DNA from: Sulfomarinibacter sp963733915
GTDB lineage: Bacteria > Acidobacteriota > Thermoanaerobaculia > Thermoanaerobaculales > Sulfomarinibacteraceae
Assembly: GCA_963733915.1 (NCBI GenBank)
Contig: CAVTEP010000001.1
Location: 1 to 64,000, forward strand
DNA length: 64,000 nt
Reading direction: 5' to 3'
Shown here: positions 47,566 through 57,140 of the stretch, piece by piece
How the letters are laid out: each line of letters opens with the position of its first letter
Numbering within the stretch: the stretch's first letter is position 1
Notes under the pieces: model-generated
The model's input: the letters and a program-made list of their open reading frames with translations, nothing else
What the model was told of the DNA's origin: nothing
The model's database searches: none
Made by a program: the position numbers and the translations under genes

Positions 47566-48483
47566 ATGAGGATTGCGTACTTCGAGCCGTTGAACCGGGC
47601 ATGGGAAAGGATGAAGTTCATCCTCTGGAGACCCTTCGAGCTTGCGAAATGGCTCGTGCTCGGGTTCTCGGCGTGGCTCGCGGGCCTCGCGGACGGCGCC
47701 GGCGGCGGCGGCTGGAAGTATCTGGCTGACGAGAACGATTTCCCCGGTTGCACAGGGTGGCTGTGCAGTGATTCGTGGCGGGAGGCGGGCGAGGCGCTGC
47801 TCTGGCTGCCGTTGCTGTTCGTCATCATCATGGCGGTCGCGGCGATCCTGCTGCTGATCCTCTGGCTGTCCTCACGCGCCAAGTTCATCTTCCTCGACAA
47901 CGTGGTCCACAACCGCGCTCAGATCGTCGAGCCGTGGCACCGGCTGCGTGCTCTCGGCAACTCGCTCTTTTTGTGGCGGCTGATCTTCATCGTCGTCTGC
48001 GGGCTGGTTGCGCTGGCGCTGATTTTCATCTTTTTTGCGCCGGCGTTGACCCTGTCGTTCTCCGACGCGATCGCAGGGCTGTCGTACGCGGCCATGGGCT
48101 TCGGCGTTCTGATCCTGATCGCCTTCGGCATCGTCGCCGGCTTCGTGGCGCTGATGCTCGAGGGCTTCGTGATTCCGATCATGTACAAGTTCGACCTCAC
48201 GGCGACCGAGGCCTGGCGCTACTTCCTGCCCTGGCTCAAGACGCGACCCTGGCAGTTCGTGCTCTACGCCCTGTTCGTGGTCGCCCTCGCGCTCGGGTTT
48301 GTCCTGTTCTTCGGCGTGGTGTGTCTGCTGACCTGTTGCATCGTCGCCCTGCCCTACGTTGGCACGGTCATTCTGTTGCCGTTGTGGGTCACCTACCGGA
48401 TCTACAGCATCGAGTTTTTGGCCCAGTTCGACCCCGGCTTCGATCTCTTCACGCCGCCGGAAATGGTGGCTGAGGCCGGGTAG
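47566..48483 (+). CDS. Polytopic membrane protein of unknown function
   Basis: 305 residues. ATG 47566 has GGGAGGACTG upstream. About six membrane helices: ELAKWLVLGFSAWLAGLA, LLWLPLLFVIIMAVAAILLL, FLWRLIFIVVCGLVALALIF, GFGVLILIAFGIVAGFVALM, FVLYALFVVALALGFVLFF and CCIVALPYVGTVILLPLW. Between helices 2 and 3 lies FLDNVVHNRAQIVEPWHRLR, and FDLTATEAWRYFLPWL before helix 5, typical of a conserved bacterial family of integral membrane proteins with no known role. It overlaps the VanZ-like gene tail to tail by 35 bases. Confidence 0.72.
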   Translation: MRIAYFEPLNRAWERMKFILWRPFELAKWLVLGFSAWLAGLADGAGGGGWKYLADENDFPGCTGWLCSDSWREAGEALLWLPLLFVIIMAVAAILLLILWLSSRAKFIFLDNVVHNRAQIVEPWHRLRALGNSLFLWRLIFIVVCGLVALALIFIFFAPALTLSFSDAIAGLSYAAMGFGVLILIAFGIVAGFVALMLEGFVIPIMYKFDLTATEAWRYFLPWLKTRPWQFVLYALFVVALALGFVLFFGVVCLLTCCIVALPYVGTVILLPLWVTYRIYSIEFLAQFDPGFDLFTPPEMVAEAG

Positions 48484-49696
48484 GGCCGCCGCGACCCAGT
48501 GCGAAATCAGCGGCGAGCAACCCGAGAGCAACGGCGAACAGCATCATGCGGAGGAGGTTTTCGCTGACCCTCGTGATGAGATGCGCGCCGACCGGGCTGT
48601 AATAGACAGCGTCAGGGTCCTGGGCGGCTTCGACCCGCTCCCGCAATACCGGCCGCCAGGCGAAGGAGGATCGTGCAAGCGATTCGCCAAAGGCGCGCTC
48701 GAGAATCAGGTTCTCCCGGAATGCCGCCGTCATTTTCGTGCGGTAGGGCGGCGACCCGGGTTCGAGCTTGCGGGCCTCCGCGAGATTGCGGTCGCGGGCA
48801 GATACGTGGATCCGGAATTCGTAGCCGAAGGGATCGTCAACGGGCGAAATCGAGGTTGGCAGATCCCGTGAAGCATCTCGGGACCGGTCGAGAAGCACCG
48901 ACGCATTTGAAGACCGCGATTGATCGGCACGGACCAGCTCGTCGATCCGAAGCCGAGACCGGAACGTGGTTTGGTCGTCGAGCCGGTGAGAGTGGCCGTA
49001 CTCGCAGATGGCATCACCCACGATGGCTGCCGAGGAGGGTCCGAGTAGGCGGTGGGTCATGGCGGAGATCCGTCGCGGGGTGGCTGCCAGGCACAATGTC
49101 AACAGCAGCACCACAGCAACGGCGAGACGGCACAGGAGGCGCAGCGAGTCGCGGCCAAGGCCGGGGTTCGCTGGCGGCGCCAATCGCCAGGCCGCGATCT
49201 GAACCAGGGTCACGGAGCCTCCGTTGAGCACGATGTCCCGAAAGTCAAAGAACCGTCCCGGCACCAGCCACTGGATGATCTCGTCCGCAATGCCTGCCAG
49301 GACGCCGACCAGCGCCGCCGCCGGAAAGACCGCCGCGTCCCGAACCCGGGGCCTCAGGGCACGGTTGAGGAGCAGGCCGAGCACGCCGTACTCGACGATG
49401 TGGACGGCCTCCTCGGGCCGTTCCATCAGGCGGCCGGTCCAGATCACGAGGATCGCCGCCAGGCCGACAATCAAAATGAGATCTGCGCGATGAATCCGGT
49501 GCCGGCGCCTACGTGCGGCGCCGATGCCGACGGTTGCCCCCACGGCAACCACGACGATCACCGCCCAGCCGATCAGCTCGGCCGGCCAGCGAGAAACAAA
49601 GCTCTCACGCATCTGTCGAACGAACGGTATGCTGGCGTAGATCGCTCCGATCCACAGCAGGACCGCGATCCAGGGACGCATGGACTCTCGACGCAT
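48449..49696 (-). CDS. VanZ-domain membrane protein with extra C-terminal domain
   Basis: 415 residues from ATG 49696 (ATG 49681 also possible). The N-terminal half is VanZ-like: three to four helices, PEEAVHIVEYGVLGLLLNRAL, and GIADEIIQWLVPGRFFDFRDIVLN, which holds the conserved H-x2-EYG and DE..Q..VPGR..D..D motif. VanZ proteins confer teicoplanin tolerance in enterococci but are mostly of unknown role. Residues about 230-415 form a soluble region after a fourth helix, rich in Arg and Asp (ICEYGHSHRLDDQTTF), ending in a final helix and a Pro tail. The soluble insert is not part of usual VanZ. Confidence 0.75.
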   Translation of the reverse strand: MRRESMRPWIAVLLWIGAIYASIPFVRQMRESFVSRWPAELIGWAVIVVVAVGATVGIGAARRRRHRIHRADLILIVGLAAILVIWTGRLMERPEEAVHIVEYGVLGLLLNRALRPRVRDAAVFPAAALVGVLAGIADEIIQWLVPGRFFDFRDIVLNGGSVTLVQIAAWRLAPPANPGLGRDSLRLLCRLAVAVVLLLTLCLAATPRRISAMTHRLLGPSSAAIVGDAICEYGHSHRLDDQTTFRSRLRIDELVRADQSRSSNASVLLDRSRDASRDLPTSISPVDDPFGYEFRIHVSARDRNLAEARKLEPGSPPYRTKMTAAFRENLILERAFGESLARSSFAWRPVLRERVEAAQDPDAVYYSPVGAHLITRVSENLLRMMLFAVALGLLAADFALGRGGPTRPQPPFPAA

Positions 49697-49788
49697 ACGC
49701 GCATCGTACTGCATGGACCTTGGTGCGCGAGGAGGGCACCTCGCGATTTTGCGTTTGCGCGCAATCACATCAGTTATAGTCCCAGTCG

Positions 49789-50886
49789 ATGCCGACCGTC
49801 GTCCACATCGACACCGCCCGCTCGTGGCGGGGGGGCCAGCTGCAGGTTTTCCTGCTTCACGGCGAGCTGTTGAAATTGGGATTGGGAAGCCGGCTGATCG
49901 CGCGCGCCGGAGGCGCCCTCCACCGCCGGTGCGTGGATGCCGGGCTGCCGGTCGATCCGGTGTCCGTCCTGCGGCCGTGGTATCCGCCGGCGTTGGCGGC
50001 GGTCAGGCGCTTGACGCGATCGGCGTCGATCATCCACGCCCACGACTCGCACGCGTTGTCGCTGGCGGCGCTGGCGAGGGTCGCGCGACCGGAGGTCGCG
50101 CTGGTATGTCATCGCCGCAATGCCTATCCGCTGAGCGAGGCCTTGGCGTGGCGGCACAAGTATCGGTCGGTCGATCTTTGGATCGCCGTCAGTTCCGAGA
50201 TCGCCGATGCCCTGCGTCGGGCCGGCGTCGATCATCACCGGGTCGTGCCTTCGGCGATCGACGTGGACGGCCTTCGCGAGGCGGACGCCGCTGATCTCAG
50301 CCGGCTCCGGACCGAGTTCGGTATTCCAGAGCAGTCGCCGGTGATCGGGATGGTGGGCGCTCTGACTTCCCAGAAGGGGCACAGAGTCCTGCTGGCGGCA
50401 GCCGCCGAAATCACAGCCGCGAACCCGGGGACGATTTTTGTGTGCGTGGGCGAGGGCCCGCTGCGCGCCGGGCTCGAGCGGCGGGCCCGCGGTCTTGGCC
50501 ACGCCGTCGTCTTCACCGGCTTCCGACACGATGTGCCAGCCTTGATGAAGTTGTTCTCGGTGCTGGTGGCGCCGAGCCTCGATGGCGAGGGCTCGAGCGC
50601 GGTCATCAAGGAGGCGATGGTGCTCGGGACGCCTGTCGTAGCCTCCGATTTACCGGGCAACCGCGAGGTCCTGGGTGACGCGGGCATTCTCGTACCGGTA
50701 GGCAGGTACCAAGCATTGGCCCTCGCCGTGACGGAGTTGTTGAACGAACCGGCGCTCCGCTCCGAGCTGGCTGATCTCGGCCGCGCCTGCGTCAAGCGCT
50801 TCGGTCCGGAGGCGATGACGAAAGCGGTGATCGAAGGGTATGCAAGCCTGGGCCTTCGGGTCGCCATCGCACCGGAGGCGGCGTGA
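49789..50886 (+). CDS. Family 4 glycosyltransferase
   Basis: 365 residues. GT-B fold: HIDTARSWRGGQLQVFLLHG at the start, then IIHAHDSHALSLAALARVA, VSSEIADALRRAGVDHHRVV and the donor domain VIGMVGALTSQKGHRVLLAA, VFTGFRHDVPALMKLFSVLV, VAPSLDGEGSSAVIKEAMVLG with TPVVASDLPGNREVL. This fits lipopolysaccharide-core GT4 enzymes. The stop overlaps the next GT2 start (GTGA), so the pair probably acts on one acceptor, most likely LPS core or another envelope glycan. Confidence 0.9.
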   Translation: MPTVVHIDTARSWRGGQLQVFLLHGELLKLGLGSRLIARAGGALHRRCVDAGLPVDPVSVLRPWYPPALAAVRRLTRSASIIHAHDSHALSLAALARVARPEVALVCHRRNAYPLSEALAWRHKYRSVDLWIAVSSEIADALRRAGVDHHRVVPSAIDVDGLREADAADLSRLRTEFGIPEQSPVIGMVGALTSQKGHRVLLAAAAEITAANPGTIFVCVGEGPLRAGLERRARGLGHAVVFTGFRHDVPALMKLFSVLVAPSLDGEGSSAVIKEAMVLGTPVVASDLPGNREVLGDAGILVPVGRYQALALAVTELLNEPALRSELADLGRACVKRFGPEAMTKAVIEGYASLGLRVAIAPEAA

Positions 50887-51671
50887 AGGGAACAGCCGCT
50901 GTGTCGGCGGTCGTCATCACCAGGGATGCCGAGGAGCACCTCGATCGCGTTCTCGGCGCCCTCGATATTTGCGACGAGATCGTCATCCTCGACTCGGGGT
51001 CCACCGATCGAACTCGCGAGATCGCTGGTCGGCACGGCGCGAGCTGGTTCGAACACCCGTTTGAAGGCTACGGCCCGCAGAAAAGGCACGCGGTGGTGCG
51101 CGCACGCCACGACTGGATCGTGGCGGTGGACGCTGACGAGGTGCTCGATGAGCGGGGGAGGGCGGGGCTGGCGGCCATCGACTGGGATCGTCAGGACCCG
51201 TCGGTCTGTTGGCGAATTCGCCGCCGTCCATTCATCGGTCGCCGTGAGATCCGACATGGTCATTGGAACCCGGACTGGGTGGTACGCGTATTCAACCGCC
51301 GCCGCCACGATTTTTCGGCCGCTGCGGTGCACGAATCCGTGGTGCCGACCGGCGTGGTCCGGACCCTGCCGGGGTCGCTGATCCACTCCAGCTACCGTGA
51401 TCTCGGTGAGATCATCCGCTCGGACTACCACCGACTCAAGGCCGAAAGCTATCGCGCCCAGGGGCGACGGACCAACGGCCCGGTGCTCGCGGCGCGCGCG
51501 GTGTGGGCGTTCTTCTCGTGCTACGTCCTCCGCAGAGGCTTCCTCGACGGACCCGCCGGTGTGGTGGTGGCGCTCGCGGGGGCGGTCAACGCGGTGATGG
51601 GCTTGGCCTTGGCAAGTGATGACGACGAGAACGGAGAGGCTATGATCGGTCGCTTCGCGACCTGGCTATGA
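50883..51671 (+). CDS. WaaE/KdtX-like family 2 glycosyltransferase
   Basis: 262 residues. SAVVITRDAEEHLDRVLGAL opens the GT-A fold, then DEIVILDSGSTDRTREIA, GYGPQKRHAVVRARHDWIVA and the metal motif VDADEVLDERGR. Later WRIRRRPFIGRREIRHGHWN, WVVRVFNRRRHDFSAAAVHE and LIHSSYRDLGEIIRSDYHR match the LPS-core beta-1,4-glucosyltransferase WaaE/KdtX group. GTG start overlaps the GT4 stop. Its own stop TGA falls within a GGCTATGA repeat, so the final residues (ATWL) are partly repeat-derived. Confidence 0.9.
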   Translation: MKGTAAVSAVVITRDAEEHLDRVLGALDICDEIVILDSGSTDRTREIAGRHGASWFEHPFEGYGPQKRHAVVRARHDWIVAVDADEVLDERGRAGLAAIDWDRQDPSVCWRIRRRPFIGRREIRHGHWNPDWVVRVFNRRRHDFSAAAVHESVVPTGVVRTLPGSLIHSSYRDLGEIIRSDYHRLKAESYRAQGRRTNGPVLAARAVWAFFSCYVLRRGFLDGPAGVVVALAGAVNAVMGLALASDDDENGEAMIGRFATWL

Positions 51672-51780
51672 GGCTATGAAGATCTCCGTTTTTGATGTTG
51701 TCGGGCCGCGGTATTTCCGCTGCCTCATAGCCCCATAGCCCCATAGCCCCATGGCCCCATGGCCCCATGGCCTCAAAGCC
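51664..51780. repeat. Facing octamer arrays (GGCTATGA / CATAGCCC)
   Basis: Left arm GGCTATGAGGCTATGA at 51664-51679; right arm CATAGCCC and CATGGCCC units at 51723-51780. The arms are complementary. Here the unit is 8 bp. It separates the GT2 from hppD. Confidence 0.8.
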
Positions 51781-51848
51781 TTCCTGCCGTCCGCGTGATC
51801 GCGACTCAGTCCCTGCTATGCTATGAACCAGTCTTCGAGGAGGCACTC

Positions 51849-53033
51849 ATGAGCGAGAAGAAAGGCGAGAGTTCCGGCCTCGGTATCGTCGGCTACGACA
51901 GCTATGAGTTCGTGGTCGCCGACGTCGATCGCAGCCACCGGTTCTACACCGAGATGATGGATGTGTCGGCGGTGGCGCGTCTCGACGAACGGGAGGCCGC
52001 GCGTCGGGGCGAGGACGCGGTGATCTTCGCCGCCGGCAAGGCGCAGTGCGTGTGCGTCACACCGCGAGAAGGGGATTCGTCCGCAGACCGCTGGCTCAAG
52101 CGACACCCGGACGGGGTGCGGATGGTGGGCTTCAGGGTGCGCGATATCGAAACCGCCCGCAATGTGCTCGCCGAGCGCAACGCGACGTTCTGCACCGATC
52201 TCGTCAACTCCACCGACTCGAATAACCGGCCCTTTCGCTTTTTCGAGATTGCGACGCCGCTGGGAGATGTGCGTTTTCGATTTGTCGAGCGCGCGGCGGA
52301 CGCCCTGCCGCCCGGGTTTTCGCTCATCGACCCCGGCTCCGGGACCAACCGGAACGGGTTTCAGGTGATCGACCACATCACCTCGAACTTCCTCACGCTG
52401 GAGCCACACGTGACCTGGCTGCGCGACGTCATGGGTTTTTCAGAATATTGGCGGGTGCATTTTCATACCGCCGACATCAACCCCACCACGGGTGGCTCGG
52501 GTCTTGCGTCAATCGTCATGTGGGACCCCGAATCGGGCATCAAGCTGGCCAACAACGAGCCGGTCACTCCGCATTACGAGTCGAGTCAGATCTATACCTT
52601 TGTGGAGGCGAACAGGGGTCCGGGAGTGCAGCACGTGGCCTTCCACGTGCCGGTCATCGCGCCGGCGGTGGAAAACTTGCGACGCTCGGGCATCGAGTTC
52701 CTCGATACCCCGGCGACCTACTACGACATGCTGCCCGAGCGTCTGGCGCGACAGAAGGTGACGAACTTCGACGAAAACATCGACGAGCTCAAACGACTCG
52801 GCATCCTGGTCGACGGCGAAGACGACCGCTACCTGCTGCAGATCTTCATGGTCGAGGGTGGACTTCTCTACGGCGACAACTCGGCCGGACCCTTCTTTTA
52901 CGAGGTCATCCAACGGCTCGGCTCGCGAGGCTTTGGCGAAGGTAACTTCCGGGCCCTCTTCGAGTCGATCGAACGCGATCAGGTCGAGCGCGCCACGGCC
53001 GAGAAGCAGCTCAAAGCAGGGGCAGGCTCATAA
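51849..53033 (+). CDS. hppD: 4-hydroxyphenylpyruvate dioxygenase
   Basis: 394 residues from ATG 51849, with GAGGAGGCACTC upstream. Two vicinal-oxygen-chelate domains: YEFVVADVDRSHRFYTEMMD opens the first; the second carries the Fe(II) ligands His (VIDHITSNF, near residue 175), His (GVQHVAFHV, near 261) and Glu (FFYEVIQR, near 350). The family end RGFGEGNFRALFESIERDQ is present. It converts 4-hydroxyphenylpyruvate to homogentisate in tyrosine breakdown. hmgA follows after a repeat array, so the two form the homogentisate branch. The downstream enzymes (maleylacetoacetate isomerase, fumarylacetoacetase) are not in the window. Confidence 0.96.
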   Translation: MSEKKGESSGLGIVGYDSYEFVVADVDRSHRFYTEMMDVSAVARLDEREAARRGEDAVIFAAGKAQCVCVTPREGDSSADRWLKRHPDGVRMVGFRVRDIETARNVLAERNATFCTDLVNSTDSNNRPFRFFEIATPLGDVRFRFVERAADALPPGFSLIDPGSGTNRNGFQVIDHITSNFLTLEPHVTWLRDVMGFSEYWRVHFHTADINPTTGGSGLASIVMWDPESGIKLANNEPVTPHYESSQIYTFVEANRGPGVQHVAFHVPVIAPAVENLRRSGIEFLDTPATYYDMLPERLARQKVTNFDENIDELKRLGILVDGEDDRYLLQIFMVEGGLLYGDNSAGPFFYEVIQRLGSRGFGEGNFRALFESIERDQVERATAEKQLKAGAGS

Positions 53034-53125
53034 GATGAATGAGGAATGAGGAATGAGGAATGCCGACCACCCTCCCGTTCTCTGGGGCAGCGGATGGGAA
53101 TTCCTCATTCCTCATTCCTAATTCC
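53034..53125. repeat. Facing GGAATGA / CCTCATT heptamer arrays between hppD and hmgA
   Basis: GATGAATGAGGAATGAGGAA-type units at 53034-53062 face ATTCCTC units at 53097-53125 and can pair over about 28 bases. The left arm starts right after the hppD TAA. A strong stem here could uncouple hppD from hmgA or protect the hppD mRNA end. Confidence 0.8.
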
Positions 53126-53154
53126 AACTTCAGTTCTCCGGGGAGGCTACAAGA

Positions 53155-54315
53155 GTGATCCATCGCATAACACGTGGCGACATCCCGAACAAGCCCCACA
53201 CGGTCTTCGAGGTCGATGGCAAGCTGACCTATGAACACTGTTTCACGCGCGCGGGCTTCGAGTCCATCTACACCATCCTTTGGCATCGGCGACCACCGCA
53301 TTGGATCGAGTCCGAGGAAGACCTCGGCCGGCATCCCGGCTGGGCCGAAGGCGTCCGCTCAACTCCACTGCGGCGCAGCCATTACCTGAGCGACAAACAA
53401 ACCAGCGGCGGTAGCCCGCTCCTCGCGCGGCGATTGATATTCACGAACTCCGATATCGGGGTGTGGATGGGCCGTCCGACCGAGAGCGAGCCGACCCTGG
53501 TGGCAAACGCCGACGGCGATGAATTGAGCTTTGTCCACCAGGGTTCGGGCCGCATCGAGTGCCCGCTGGGCGTGGTGCGGTTTCAAGAAAATGACTACGT
53601 GTACGTGCCGCAGGCCCTACCACACCGTTGGCTGCTCGATGGGCCGGCGCTCCTTCTGACCATCGAGGCGCGCTCGGCGCTGCGGGTGCCAAAGCAGTAC
53701 CGCGCTCCGGAAGGCCAGCTCTCGATGTACGCGCCGTACACGCACCACGATTTCACCGAACCGGATTGGCCGCAGGGTGGTCCGGAAGCACTCACCGCGC
53801 CGCGCCGGCTGATCGTACAGAGCGGCGGCGCGCTCACCGCTTTCGAGCTCACGCATGATCCCTTCGACGTGGTCGGCTGGGACGGACAGGTGTGGCCCTT
53901 CGCCTTTCCGATCCTCGCATTCCAGCCCAAGACCGGCCTCATCCACCTGCCGCCGACCATTCACACCACCTTTGCCGGTAACGGCTATGTGGTGTGCTCG
54001 TTCGTTCCGAGGTTGGTCGACTTCGCGGACAACGCCATTCCCTGTCCCTACCCGCACTCGTCGCCTGATTGCGACGAGGTCCTGTTCTACGTCGCGGGCA
54101 ACTTCACCTCGCGCAAGGGGGTCGGTGCGGGCTCGATGACCCTGCACCCGCGGGGTCTGCCGCACGGACCGCACCCGGGCACCTACGAGGCCTCCATCGG
54201 CAGTGACCGCACCGATGAGCTGGCGGTGATGGTTGACACCTTCAAACCGTTGCTGCCGACTCCATTTGCAGAGGCCATCGAGGACGCCAACTACAACCAG
54301 AGTTGGGTGCGGTAG
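53155..54315 (+). CDS. hmgA: Homogentisate 1,2-dioxygenase
   Basis: 386 residues, cupin fold. GTG start at 53155 is preceded by GGGGAGGCTACAAGA. Landmarks are TRGDIPNKPHTVFEVDGKL near the N-terminus, DELSFVHQGSGRIECPLGVV and NDYVYVPQALPHRW in the middle cupin, and the metal-binding region in the C-terminal half: YAPYTHHDFTEPDWPQGG, HTTFAGNGYVVCSFVPRLVD, DEVLFYVAGNF, MTLHPRGLPHGPHPGTYEAS. It opens homogentisate to maleylacetoacetate with Fe(II) and oxygen. This shorter type (about 390 residues against 430-440 in Pseudomonas) is common in several phyla. Confidence 0.92.
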   Translation: MIHRITRGDIPNKPHTVFEVDGKLTYEHCFTRAGFESIYTILWHRRPPHWIESEEDLGRHPGWAEGVRSTPLRRSHYLSDKQTSGGSPLLARRLIFTNSDIGVWMGRPTESEPTLVANADGDELSFVHQGSGRIECPLGVVRFQENDYVYVPQALPHRWLLDGPALLLTIEARSALRVPKQYRAPEGQLSMYAPYTHHDFTEPDWPQGGPEALTAPRRLIVQSGGALTAFELTHDPFDVVGWDGQVWPFAFPILAFQPKTGLIHLPPTIHTTFAGNGYVVCSFVPRLVDFADNAIPCPYPHSSPDCDEVLFYVAGNFTSRKGVGAGSMTLHPRGLPHGPHPGTYEASIGSDRTDELAVMVDTFKPLLPTPFAEAIEDANYNQSWVR

Positions 54316-54325
54316 GAGCGGCACG

Positions 54326-54357
54326 AATTGGGAATTAGGAATTCGGAATTCGGAATT
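54326..54357. repeat. Single-arm heptamer array after hmgA
   Basis: GAATTGG/GAATTAG/GAATTCG units at 54326-54357, without a facing partner. Confidence 0.6.
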
Positions 54358-54545
54358 TCGCCCACCCACCCGAGGAAGGTGAATGTGTGATCGCATCCGA
54401 TGGATTCGGGGCCGAAAAAGCCGCCTGAATTCGGCTTCCGTTCAAACCGAAATAGGCATCGACGTCATCGGATGGGTGTGGAGCTTCAAGTCTTTCTGCG
54501 ACACTGTCGCGAACAACATCGTGGTCAAACGCGTATGATGTTGTG

Positions 54546-57140
54546 ATGCAACGATCGCAACGGCGCCTGACGCTGACGTTGGCGCCCGGAATCCTCGCAT
54601 TCCTGATTGCCGCGTTGTCGGTTGCGGACATGTTTCTTCCGCGACCCTACGACGGGGTGATTCTGGAAGCGGATGTGCCGGGGGCGAGGGTGGTGCGCGC
54701 GGTGGTGCCGGACTCCGGTGCCGATCGCGCGGGCATTCGTCCCGCCGACGTCATTGTCGGCATCGACCGCACCTTTCTCCTCGACTCCCAGACCCATGCT
54801 CAGGAACTTCTCAACCGGCACCGAATCGGCGATTCGGTGTCCTACCTCGTGCGATCCGGCGGCAGCATCTTCGAGGTCAAGGTGGAGCTTGGGCGCCGGC
54901 GCATCGGCGACACCAGCTATCTCTTTGCGGCATTGCTCGGTTTCCTTTTCTTCGGCGTCGGCACCTTTGTCGTCCTGCGACAACCGAGGATGCCGGCGGC
55001 GCGGGTCTTTTTCACGATGTGCAGCCTCTTCATGCTCTTTCTGGTGTGCCGGCTGCGGCCCGCGTCGTACTCGTGGGTGGACACCTTTGTCCTCACGACG
55101 GGCACCATGGCCCTGCTCTTTCTGCCGGCGGCGTTTCTCCATTTCTTCCTGATCTTCCCGCGACCGATCTGGGAGTGGCGGCGAGACCCAATCGCGGACG
55201 TTCTCGGCTGGATCGCCCGCATCAGCGCCAAGCTGCTGCCTCTCTACTTGTTGCCGCCACTCGTCTACCTCGGCACCGTGCTGTGGGCGAGGTACTCGGA
55301 CAGTTCCCTGGCCCTGATCAGCGGAGCGCCGATGACCAACTGGTGGGTGATGGTGGGCTACATGATGCTCGGCCTCGGCGCCCTTTATCTCTCCGCCCGC
55401 CATCTTCCGGACCCGGCCCAGCGGCGGGGCGCGGGACTGGTCTTTGTCGGCACCCTTTTTGGAGTGGCGCCCTTTATCGTGCTCGCGGTCGGTTTTCCGA
55501 CCCTGTTCAACACCGAGCGCTTTCTCTTTTACGGTGTCGTGCCGCTGATTCTGGTCCCGATCACCTTTGCATACGCCATCGTTCGATTCGGATTCCTCGA
55601 TATTCGCGTGATCCTCCGCAAGAGCCTGCTCTACACCGTGACCACGGCCATGGTGACCGCGGTCTACGCTCTCGGCATCGCCTCCTTCAACCTGTTGTTC
55701 CGGGGCACTCAGCTCGCCGACTCACCGTATTTTCCGGTGATATTCGCGCTCGCGATCGTGCTCCTTTTCGAGCCCCTCAGGCAGCGGTTGCAGGGCCCTG
55801 TGGACAGGTTTTTCTTTGCCGAGAGACTTCGCCTGCAGCGAGCGATGGTCGAGATGGGCGAGGCGTTCACGAGGGAGGTCGAGATCGGCCCCGTCGTGGC
55901 GCAGCTCGTGGACCGGCTTCCCGAATTGCTGGGGCTTCGTTTCTCCGCCCTCTATCTGATGTCGGGGCGGCGGCTGATGCGGCAGGCGGGGCCCGTGGCG
56001 TTGCCTGAAGAGCTTCCGATCATCGGTATCCTTCATGATCAGCTCAAGCGCCAGGGTGCGCTGGTCCGGATCGACGAGCTCGCTCCGCTGCGGCTGCTGT
56101 CACCGGAGGTCGATGCATTGAGCTCGACCCTCGCCGCCGAAGGTGTCGAATTCGCTGGCCTGCTTGCCTCAACTCGCCGGTCAGTGGGCGTGATTCTCCT
56201 CTCCGGGAAAGCCGGTCAGACTGCCTTCGAGAGAGAAGAGATGCAGCTTCTGCGGGGCCTTTTCAATCAGGCATCAATCGCGCTCGAAACCAGCATCCTT
56301 CTCGACGAGCGCGCCCGCCAGGCCGAGCTCGAGCGCGAGCTCAAGATCGCGGCCTCCATCCAGGCGTCTCTGTTGCCGGACAAGCTGGCGACCGCCGACG
56401 GATGGGCGCTGGCGGCGATGTGCAGGCCGGCTCAGGAGGTCGGCGGAGACTTCTTTGCCGAGCTGCCGGGTCGCGATGACGGCGAGCATGTCGTGGTTTA
56501 CGGTGATGTGTCCGGGAAGTCGATTTCGGGGGCGTTGATGATGATGGCTGCGCACGAGGTCCTCAATTCCGTGGCGCTCGCCCACCCCGAGCCAGAGACG
56601 CTGCTCCGTCTCGCCAACGAACGGCTCTATACGCTGCGCGGAAAGCGCGGTCGCTCGGTAGTCCATGGCGGCAGCTTCGTCGCACTCGGATATCTCGGCT
56701 TTCGGGCCGGCGAAGGGAAACTGTCGTACACGCTGGCCGGGCAACCGGCGCCGCTGGTGCGCCGGAAATCGGGCGTGATCGAATCACTCGGTCTGCCCGA
56801 GCACCGAGTACCGCTGGGGGCGCTCCGGGTTGGCGGTCACCGCATCATGCACGCGGAAATCGAGATCGGAGACCTCGTCCTGGCCTACTCCGACGGTGCC
56901 ATCGAGGCGCAGTCGCCGGGCGGGGACTTTTTCGGCGAGGAGCGCTTGACGAAGGCCCTCAGGGAAGCCCCTGCCACCCCGCAGGAAGCGGTCAACTTCC
57001 TTCTCGAAGAGATCGAGGCCTTCACCTGCGGCCACACCCCCTACGACGATGTGACGCTCGTTGCCGCATCGTGGGCGCCCGAAAATCTTTCGAGCAACCA
57101 ATCAGTGGAGTCTACCTTCCCGCCTGCAACCGCTCCATGA
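54546..57140 (+). CDS. PDZ / 7TM-like / GAF / SpoIIE-type phosphatase
   Basis: 864 residues (GTG 54543 is one codon upstream). Order: N-terminal helix, PDZ-like domain (about 40-115: VVRAVVPDSGADRAGIRPAD), then seven to nine membrane helices to about 390, the FDIRVILRKSLLYT-type linker, a GAF-like domain (about 430-575), a coiled linker (AELERELKIAASIQASLLPD near 600) and a PP2C/SpoIIE catalytic domain: PAQEVGGDFFAELPG, VVYGDVSGKSISGALMMM, LAGQPAPLVRRKSG, DLVLAYSDGAIEAQSPGGDF. RsbU-like enzymes dephosphorylate anti-anti-sigma factors to control stress sigma factors. The PDZ and membrane part suggest sensing of envelope peptides. No STAS or anti-sigma gene is adjacent. Confidence 0.88.
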   Translation: MQRSQRRLTLTLAPGILAFLIAALSVADMFLPRPYDGVILEADVPGARVVRAVVPDSGADRAGIRPADVIVGIDRTFLLDSQTHAQELLNRHRIGDSVSYLVRSGGSIFEVKVELGRRRIGDTSYLFAALLGFLFFGVGTFVVLRQPRMPAARVFFTMCSLFMLFLVCRLRPASYSWVDTFVLTTGTMALLFLPAAFLHFFLIFPRPIWEWRRDPIADVLGWIARISAKLLPLYLLPPLVYLGTVLWARYSDSSLALISGAPMTNWWVMVGYMMLGLGALYLSARHLPDPAQRRGAGLVFVGTLFGVAPFIVLAVGFPTLFNTERFLFYGVVPLILVPITFAYAIVRFGFLDIRVILRKSLLYTVTTAMVTAVYALGIASFNLLFRGTQLADSPYFPVIFALAIVLLFEPLRQRLQGPVDRFFFAERLRLQRAMVEMGEAFTREVEIGPVVAQLVDRLPELLGLRFSALYLMSGRRLMRQAGPVALPEELPIIGILHDQLKRQGALVRIDELAPLRLLSPEVDALSSTLAAEGVEFAGLLASTRRSVGVILLSGKAGQTAFEREEMQLLRGLFNQASIALETSILLDERARQAELERELKIAASIQASLLPDKLATADGWALAAMCRPAQEVGGDFFAELPGRDDGEHVVVYGDVSGKSISGALMMMAAHEVLNSVALAHPEPETLLRLANERLYTLRGKRGRSVVHGGSFVALGYLGFRAGEGKLSYTLAGQPAPLVRRKSGVIESLGLPEHRVPLGALRVGGHRIMHAEIEIGDLVLAYSDGAIEAQSPGGDFFGEERLTKALREAPATPQEAVNFLLEEIEAFTCGHTPYDDVTLVAASWAPENLSSNQSVESTFPPATAP

